A stretch of DNA of 12,120 bases, from the NCBI GenBank assembly GCA_947631135.1, contig CANRKE010000037.1, positions 1 through 12,120 of the forward strand. The letters are read 5' to 3'. A program made the position numbers and the translations under genes. This document shows, in pieces, positions 7,711-12,120 of the stretch. The notes under the pieces were generated by a model, which was given only the letters and a program-made list of their open reading frames with translations, was not told the DNA's origin and did no database searches. This stretch comes from an uncultured Bacilli bacterium. Its GTDB lineage: Bacteria > Bacillota_I > Bacilli_A > RF39 > UBA660. The first letter of the stretch is position 1, and every line of letters begins with the position of its first letter.

Positions 7711-8225
7711 TGATATATATTAATAATTATAATAAAAAGGTAAATAAATTGCTAACAATACTATCTTATAACTCAGAATTTAATATTAATTTTAATGAAA
7801 TATGCGCACTATTTAGTATGTCTGAGGATGATTTAATGAAACTGATTAATTCACCTGATACAAAAAAGATTTATGAAAAATCTACAAATCAAATTGATAA
7901 TATAATTAAAAATAAAGCAGAAAAATTTAGTATTGATAGATATAAAAAAGCAATGGAAAAATATAAAAAAGAACTCATATTACTTGTTAAAATTAATAGA
8001 TTAATAAAAAGTTCTAAAGATAAAAATTACAAATTTATAAATGAAGATTTATTAAACATAACAAAATATAGAATAAAATATGGAATTAATCGTGAACAAG
8101 CAGCTGATATATTTAATATTGGTGAAAGTAGATTACGTAATTACGAATCAAAAATTGCTAATGAAAAATTAAAACAAGAAATAGAATATACAAACGAATA
8201 TAATAATGGAATAAAATTTAAATAA
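7710..8225 (+). CDS. Unknown protein, paralogue A of a tandem pair between lepA and hemW; possible two-HTH protein
   Basis: I do not recognise this 171-residue protein. Its ATG shares one base with the lepA stop (TAATG) and an AGGGGAT Shine-Dalgarno lies inside the lepA end, so it is coupled to lepA. It is cytoplasmic by appearance, basic and helical, without membrane segments. Two segments look like helix-turn-helix units: residues 24-46 (FNINFNEICALFSMSEDDLM) and 125-146 (GINREQAADIFNIGESRLRN). Residues about 60-110 are a charged, lysine-rich helical linker, possibly coiled coil. The next gene is a paralogue: without gaps, 16 of the first 35 residues are identical, and the linker and C-terminal segment also align. 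DNA or RNA binding is therefore a reasonable guess, but no known regulator family is matched. The gene call is strong because of coupling and paralogy. Confidence 0.85.
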   Translation: MIYINNYNKKVNKLLTILSYNSEFNINFNEICALFSMSEDDLMKLINSPDTKKIYEKSTNQIDNIIKNKAEKFSIDRYKKAMEKYKKELILLVKINRLIKSSKDKNYKFINEDLLNITKYRIKYGINREQAADIFNIGESRLRNYESKIANEKLKQEIEYTNEYNNGIKFK

Positions 8226-8247
8226 AAATATATAAGGGGGAATTAAA

Positions 8248-8751
8248 ATGATACATATAGAAAAAAGTAATCAACACTTTAATAAAATGTTAACAATTAT
8301 TGATTATTATAAAAATTATTCTTTAAATTTTAATGAATTAGCTAGTTTATTTAAATATGATAAAAATGAATTTGAAAAAGTTTTAATTAACTGTAATAAT
8401 ATATTTGATCGTCCAGAATATAATACAAAATATTATAAAGATATTAAAAAAATTAAAATAGAAGCTAATAATATATTAAGGACAAAATATGAGCCAATTT
8501 CAAGAAGAAAATATTTTGTTGCATATACTATGTATGAACAAGAAAAACATAAAATAGAAAATATAATTGAATTATTAAAAAATTGTAATCATAACAATCA
8601 ATTATATGATAATAAAAAGATTGTTGATTTTATAAATGAATATAATATAGATATATATAGAATTTCAAAAACATTTAATATTCCAATTGAAAATTTACAA
8701 CACTTTAGTAATGCTAAAGTTAAAAGTTTGAGACCATCAAATAATAAATAA
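8248..8751 (+). CDS. Unknown protein, paralogue B of the tandem pair; possible two-HTH protein
   Basis: This 167-residue protein follows its paralogue after 22 bases and has a clear AAGGGGG Shine-Dalgarno (8234-8240). The N-termini are collinear, sharing N12-K13, L15-T16-I17, Y20 and NFNE (27-30) followed by L34-F35. A central lysine-rich helical stretch (about 60-115) follows. Residues 134-153 (IDIYRISKTFNIPIENLQHF) match the position and F-N-I turn of the second helix-turn-helix-like segment of paralogue A. The outer parts have diverged strongly, so this is an old duplication or the copies have different roles. There are no catalytic motifs, signal peptide or membrane segment. Its stop is 14 bases from the hemW ATG, so it sits inside the lepA-hemW operon. 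Function is unknown; nucleic-acid binding is inferred from fold pattern only. Confidence 0.85.
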   Translation: MIHIEKSNQHFNKMLTIIDYYKNYSLNFNELASLFKYDKNEFEKVLINCNNIFDRPEYNTKYYKDIKKIKIEANNILRTKYEPISRRKYFVAYTMYEQEKHKIENIIELLKNCNHNNQLYDNKKIVDFINEYNIDIYRISKTFNIPIENLQHFSNAKVKSLRPSNNK

Positions 8752-8765
8752 TATTATTATTTTTA

Positions 8766-9881
8766 ATGAAAATAGTTAATAATTCTATATATATACATAT
8801 ACCATTTTGTAATAGCATATGTTCATATTGTGATTTTTGTAAAATAATTTATGATAAAAAATACGCTAAAAAGTATATTAATACATTAAATAATGAAATT
8901 AATATTAAATATAATAATGAAATAGTTAAAACAATTTATATTGGTGGTGGAACACCATCATCACTTGATTATGATGAACTAGAATTATTATTATCAATTT
9001 TGAGTAATATAAAAAAAGATAAAAATTATGAATATACTGTAGAAGTTAATCCTGAAAATATGGATATAAATAAAATAAAATTATTTAAAAAATATGGTAT
9101 TAATAGAGTTAGTATTGGCGTTCAAACTTTTGATGATAAAATTCTTAAAATTCTTAATAGGAATCATACTAAAGAACAAGTTTTAAATTTAATTAATAGT
9201 TTAAATAATTTAGGTATTCATAATATAAATATAGATATGATGTTTGCTCTACCTAACCAAAGTATTAAGAGTATTGAAAATGATCTAGATATTATAAGTA
9301 AACTTAATATAAAACATATATCATATTATTCATTAATACTTGAAAAACATACTAAAATATATTTAAGCAATTTTAAAGAAATTAGTGAGGACTTAGAATA
9401 CGAAATGTATAATATAATTTGTGATAGACTAAAAAATTTAGGATATTATCATTATGAAATAAGTAATTTTTCTAAATTTAATTATGAATCTAAGCACAAT
9501 TTAACTTATTGGAAAAATAATAATTATTATGGATTTGGTCTAGGTGCATGTTCCCATATAGATAATAATATATATGAAAATACAAGAAGTATTACAAAGT
9601 ATTTAGATGGTAAGTATGTATATAATAAAATTAAACTATCAAAAGAAGATATCTATATAAATGAAATTATGTTAAATTTAAGATTAGTTAATGGAATTAA
9701 CAAATTAGAATTTGATAAAAAATATAAAAAAGATATATACTTGGTGTATAATTTAAAAGAAGAAATAAAAAAGGGAAGAATAATTGATGATGGTACAAAT
9801 ATATTTATTAATCCTAAATATATTTATGTATCTAATGATATTATTTCTAATATTATGTTGGAAGGTGTAGTTAGTGAATAA
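8766..9881 (+). CDS. hemW: HemW, radical-SAM heme chaperone (formerly coproporphyrinogen III oxidase-like, HemN-related)
   Basis: HemW binds a [4Fe-4S] cluster and heme and is thought to deliver heme to target proteins; it was long misannotated as oxygen-independent coproporphyrinogen oxidase. The 371-residue length fits the family. The N-terminus IYIHIPFC leads into the cluster motif C15-x3-C19-x2-C22, followed by a further C25 where many relatives have Asn. The SAM-binding GGGTPS is at 60-65, then RVSIGVQTF, DMMFALPNQS, HYEISNFSK and the HemW-type heme-binding motif HNLTYW (244-249) with FGLGACSH. The start at 8766 fits the usual short N-terminus, but no Shine-Dalgarno is visible upstream (A/T only), so translation may depend on the gene ending 14 bases before. 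The 3' end overlaps the next gene by 8 bases. No other heme-pathway gene is seen here. Confidence 0.95.
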   Translation: MKIVNNSIYIHIPFCNSICSYCDFCKIIYDKKYAKKYINTLNNEINIKYNNEIVKTIYIGGGTPSSLDYDELELLLSILSNIKKDKNYEYTVEVNPENMDINKIKLFKKYGINRVSIGVQTFDDKILKILNRNHTKEQVLNLINSLNNLGIHNINIDMMFALPNQSIKSIENDLDIISKLNIKHISYYSLILEKHTKIYLSNFKEISEDLEYEMYNIICDRLKNLGYYHYEISNFSKFNYESKHNLTYWKNNNYYGFGLGACSHIDNNIYENTRSITKYLDGKYVYNKIKLSKEDIYINEIMLNLRLVNGINKLEFDKKYKKDIYLVYNLKEEIKKGRIIDDGTNIFINPKYIYVSNDIISNIMLEGVVSE

Positions 9882-10449
9882 AAAAGATTATTTTAAGAAA
9901 GAATTAGAATATATTAAAAATGAAAGATTAAGAAAAAGTGCTGAAATGTTAATAGAAATGTTACCAGATTATTTTTTCAAAATACCTGCATCATCAACAG
10001 GAAAATATCACCCTAGTTTTTCATTAGGTGATGGAGGTTTGTTACGTCATACTAAGGCAGCAGTAAGAATCGCTAAAGAGTTATTAGATAGTAAAATACT
10101 TAATAATTTTAGTGATGATGAAAAAGATTTAATAATTATCGCACTTATAGTTCATGATGGTATAAAAAAAGGAATTGTTGAAGAAAAATGGACAAAATTT
10201 GAACATCCACTACTAATCGCAAATTTTATAAAAGAAAATAAAGATAAGTTTGAATTTACTGATGAAGAAATAAATTTACTTTATGAAATGACAAGTTCAC
10301 ATATGGGAGAATTTAACAAAGATTTTAATGGTAATGAAGTATTGCCAATTCCTAAAAGTAAATATTCAAGATTTGTACATATGTGCGATTTATTATCATC
10401 TAAAAAATTTCTTGATATACATTTTGTAAATAATGACATAGAAAATTAA
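9874..10449 (+). CDS. HD-domain metal-dependent hydrolase (phosphohydrolase family, substrate unknown)
   Basis: This 191-residue protein starts at GTG 9874, eight bases inside hemW, with GGAAGG at 9860-9865 as Shine-Dalgarno. The HD pattern is complete: H59 in GGLLRHT, H94-D95 in IVHDG, H111 in FEHP, H143 in SSHMG and D172 in HMCDLLSSKK. The H...HD...H...H...D set fits HD proteins that bind two metals. The family hydrolyses phosphate esters of nucleotides or related substrates, but nothing here identifies the substrate. The region KYHPSFSLGDGGLLRHTKAA resembles HD proteins I recall from Firmicutes and their phages. There is no signal peptide, membrane segment or second domain. It occupies the place after hemW where many Firmicutes carry hrcA. 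The promoter at 10478 shows that the next gene is a separate unit. Confidence 0.9.
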   Translation: MNKKDYFKKELEYIKNERLRKSAEMLIEMLPDYFFKIPASSTGKYHPSFSLGDGGLLRHTKAAVRIAKELLDSKILNNFSDDEKDLIIIALIVHDGIKKGIVEEKWTKFEHPLLIANFIKENKDKFEFTDEEINLLYEMTSSHMGEFNKDFNGNEVLPIPKSKYSRFVHMCDLLSSKKFLDIHFVNNDIEN

Positions 10450-10477
10450 CAAATATTCAAAAATAAGTCAAAAATAC

Positions 10478-10506
10478 TTGCACATATCAAAAAAATCTGA
10501 TAATAT
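10478..10506 (+). promoter_or_regulatory. Promoter of the structured leader and surface-protein gene
   Basis: TTGCAC (10478-10483), a 17-base spacer and TAATAT (10501-10506), with TG placed for an extended -10. Predicted transcription start is near 10513, about 154 bases before the next ATG, leaving a long leader. Confidence 0.7.
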
Positions 10507-10512
10507 GAGATT

Positions 10513-10636
10513 GTAATAGAAATAAGGTAAGCCCTCTCTATAAAGAAATATGTACAAACATATGTTCGATATGGGGGGGTGAATATATATTCTTATAAGC
10601 CTTAAGCTTACCTAAATTTTTAGGTAAGCTTTTTTT
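10513..10636 (+). promoter_or_regulatory. Structured leader RNA, riboswitch- or attenuator-like, class not recognised
   Basis: AGGTAAGC occurs at 10525-10532 and again at 10622-10629. Both copies are complementary to GCTTACCT at 10606-10613. The first pairing would close a roughly 90-nt domain and hide the terminator's left arm; the second is the terminator itself, so the two are mutually exclusive. Inside the domain, CCCTCTC (10532-10538) can pair with the G7 run (10573-10579) using wobbles. ATATGT/ACATAT (10548-10553/10558-10563) forms a hairpin with an ACAA loop, and 10581-10592 is a self-complementary GAAT-ATAT-ATTC. This is the layout of a transcription-attenuation switch. I could not match it to T-box, SAM, purine, c-di-GMP, preQ1, 6S or SRP RNA. 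A free small RNA ending at the terminator is an alternative. Confidence 0.55.
10604..10636 (+). terminator. Strong intrinsic terminator in the leader
   Basis: AAGCTTACCTA (10604-10614) pairs perfectly with 10621-10631 around an A/T loop, followed by T residues to 10636. It lies 31 bases upstream of the next ATG, so it should limit expression of that gene unless disrupted. Confidence 0.85.
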
Positions 10637-10666
10637 GAATTATTATTGAAAGGATTGTAGATTAAA

Positions 10667-12120
10667 ATGGAAAAAGAAAATAATAAAAGAAAGATTGGAA
10701 TACTAATAAGTGCGATAATAATAGTAATATTATTATTAATAGGATTTACTTATACATATTTATCATCACATAATAAAACAGATAGAACAGTACAAGCAGG
10801 TACATTGTTAATAGAATATTCAGATGAAGGTATGGAAACAGTAAACTTAAGTAATATACAACCAATATATGATAAAGATATGATGGAAAAAGCAAGTAAA
10901 ATACCATTTAAAGTAATAAATAAAGGAACGTCTTTAGCTTATGTAGAAATTGATTTGACTGATATAACAATATCAGATGCACTTAAGAGTGCAGATTTTA
11001 AATGGACATTATATTCTGGTGATGAGAAAATAAGTGAGGGTAATTTTGTAAATGCAGGTGAAAAAGTACCAATAACAAAAAATCAAGAGATAACATCAAG
11101 TAAGAATTATGAACTATATATTTGGATAAGTGAAACAGGTCTAGATCAATCATATATGATGGAAAAAACATTTTCTGCTAAAATAACAATAAACGGACAT
11201 CAAAATCCAGTATTACTATCCGAAGCAATAAAAGATAATAATTCACCAATTGATACAAAAGAACCAGATTTTAATAAAATAGCTAAAACTGATGAGGGGT
11301 TAATTGAAGGCGAGGATACAGATGGTAAAACATACTACTTTAGAGGAGCAGTTGAAGATAACTATGTAAAAATAGATGGGTTAAAGTGGCATGAAACTGA
11401 ATTAAATATACAACAACCTGGAGAAGATATGTTATTTAGAATAGTACGTATTAATGGAGATGGAACTATTAGAATAATATCTGATGGACCAGTTGCAAAC
11501 GGTCAAATTTATAATGGTGATGGTAAACCTGAATATGTAGGATATACATATAACAATGGTAAAAAATGTACAAGTGATAATGTATGTGATGGAACAGAAG
11601 GTATATCATCGGATATTAAAAAGGCATTGGATAAGTGGTATAATAAATATATGATAAAATATGACAGTTTGATTGCTGTATCAAAATATTGTAATGACAC
11701 AACAACTACAACTGCTACAAATAATGATATATATTATGGTGCATATAATAGATTAAACAGAAATGACGGTCATGTACCTGAGCCCACATTTATATGTCCA
11801 AATACAGATAAAGATTATGGAGGAGAATACAAATTAAAAGTTGGATTATTATCGGCAGATGAAGCAGCATTCGCAGGAGTAGATAGAAAAACCACTAGTG
11901 AAAGTTATATATTAAAGATTGTGCATTCCGATAAGTATTACTATATTTATTGGACTGGTTCTCCATCATTATTCGATTATTTTGATCAAGAAATTATGGC
12001 ATTTTATAATAATTTAGGTAATCCCAGGGATATATCAGATGATGGGGAGGCAGTTGCAGTAATAAACTTAAAAGCTGATATATTATATGAATCTGGTAGT
12101 GGAACTAAAAATAATCCATA
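10667..12120 (+). CDS. TasA/camelysin-like secreted surface protein with C-terminal surface domain (3' end outside window)
   Basis: The frame is open from ATG 10667 to the right edge (484 full codons). AAAGGA at 10649-10654 is the likely Shine-Dalgarno, somewhat distant. Residues 1-9 are basic (MEKENNKRK), and 10-32 form a hydrophobic signal peptide or anchor ending TYTYLSSHNK, like the start of TasA/CalY proteins. Residues about 43-180 (VQAGTLLIEY, then NKGTSLAYVEIDLTDI) look like the beta-rich TasA/camelysin domain. From about 223 comes a second module (YYFRGAVEDNYVKIDGLKWH, RIVRINGDGTIRI, KVGLLSADEAAFAG at 391-404, VINLKADILYESGSG) that I recall from many surface proteins of gut Mollicutes/Firmicutes, where a final GDGT-x2-NPY segment marks the C-terminus. 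The protein therefore probably ends just beyond the window. Cysteines are clustered in this module. It likely acts outside the cell; a matrix or adhesion role is inference. Confidence 0.85.
   Translation, partial: MEKENNKRKIGILISAIIIVILLLIGFTYTYLSSHNKTDRTVQAGTLLIEYSDEGMETVNLSNIQPIYDKDMMEKASKIPFKVINKGTSLAYVEIDLTDITISDALKSADFKWTLYSGDEKISEGNFVNAGEKVPITKNQEITSSKNYELYIWISETGLDQSYMMEKTFSAKITINGHQNPVLLSEAIKDNNSPIDTKEPDFNKIAKTDEGLIEGEDTDGKTYYFRGAVEDNYVKIDGLKWHETELNIQQPGEDMLFRIVRINGDGTIRIISDGPVANGQIYNGDGKPEYVGYTYNNGKKCTSDNVCDGTEGISSDIKKALDKWYNKYMIKYDSLIAVSKYCNDTTTTTATNNDIYYGAYNRLNRNDGHVPEPTFICPNTDKDYGGEYKLKVGLLSADEAAFAGVDRKTTSESYILKIVHSDKYYYIYWTGSPSLFDYFDQEIMAFYNNLGNPRDISDDGEAVAVINLKADILYESGSGTKNNP

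Noticed and set aside
10550..10582. Ten-codon ORF in the leader (MYKHMFDMGG) as a leader peptide or small toxin
   Set aside because: It has no Shine-Dalgarno in front, no hydrophobic toxin character and no run of regulatory codons. The bases are better explained by RNA structure.
10513..10636. Identity as T-box, 6S RNA or SRP RNA
   Set aside because: There is no T-box specifier or antiterminator sequence and no SRP GGAA-loop motif. The RNA is too short for typical 6S, with no clear central bubble; only a short AAGCCTTAA similarity to 6S was noticed.
11509..11700. Short minus-strand open frame inside the surface-protein gene
   Set aside because: The + strand frame is continuous with conserved motifs through this stretch, and the minus frame has no start signals.

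Overview
The window is very A+T-rich and codes almost entirely on the + strand. It contains PolC (the DNA polymerase III alpha subunit of low-GC Gram-positive bacteria), Gram-positive-style Shine-Dalgarno sites, a lepA-hemW neighbourhood, a BspA-like leucine-rich-repeat protein and a TasA/camelysin-like surface protein. Together these suggest an uncultured, host- or gut-associated low-GC Firmicute near the Bacilli/Mollicutes border (RF39-like or Erysipelotrichia-like; this is inference). TGA is a stop codon: polC ends in TGA right after its clamp-binding motif, and tryptophan in the large genes is TGG. The organism therefore does not use the Mycoplasma code.

Layout. Bases 1-718 hold the 3' end of a leucine-rich-repeat gene built of 22-residue units, followed by a 58-codon ORF that may be the stub of a related gene. 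Bases 777-1427 encode an unrecognised lysine/asparagine-rich protein closed by an intrinsic terminator. Bases 1455-5753 are the polC unit: extended -10 promoter, polC, a frameshift-broken small gene translationally linked to the polC stop, and a strong terminator. Bases 5847-10449 look like one operon with a near-consensus promoter: lepA, two small tandem paralogues of unknown function, hemW, and an HD-domain hydrolase that overlaps hemW. From base 10478 a new promoter drives a structured leader ending in a terminator. This is followed by a secreted or membrane-anchored TasA-like protein that runs off the right edge.

How the parts relate. PolC (replication), LepA (ribosome-associated GTPase) and HemW (radical-SAM heme chaperone) are housekeeping genes. 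In many Firmicutes lepA is followed by hemW and then hrcA-grpE-dnaK. Here two unknown, probably helix-turn-helix-bearing paralogues sit between lepA and hemW, and an HD hydrolase follows hemW in place of hrcA. The parts most worth pursuing are this inserted pair and the leader at 10513-10636. In that leader an 8-base segment occurs twice, and both copies can pair with the same terminator arm, which is the layout of a switchable attenuator. No riboswitch class was recognised.
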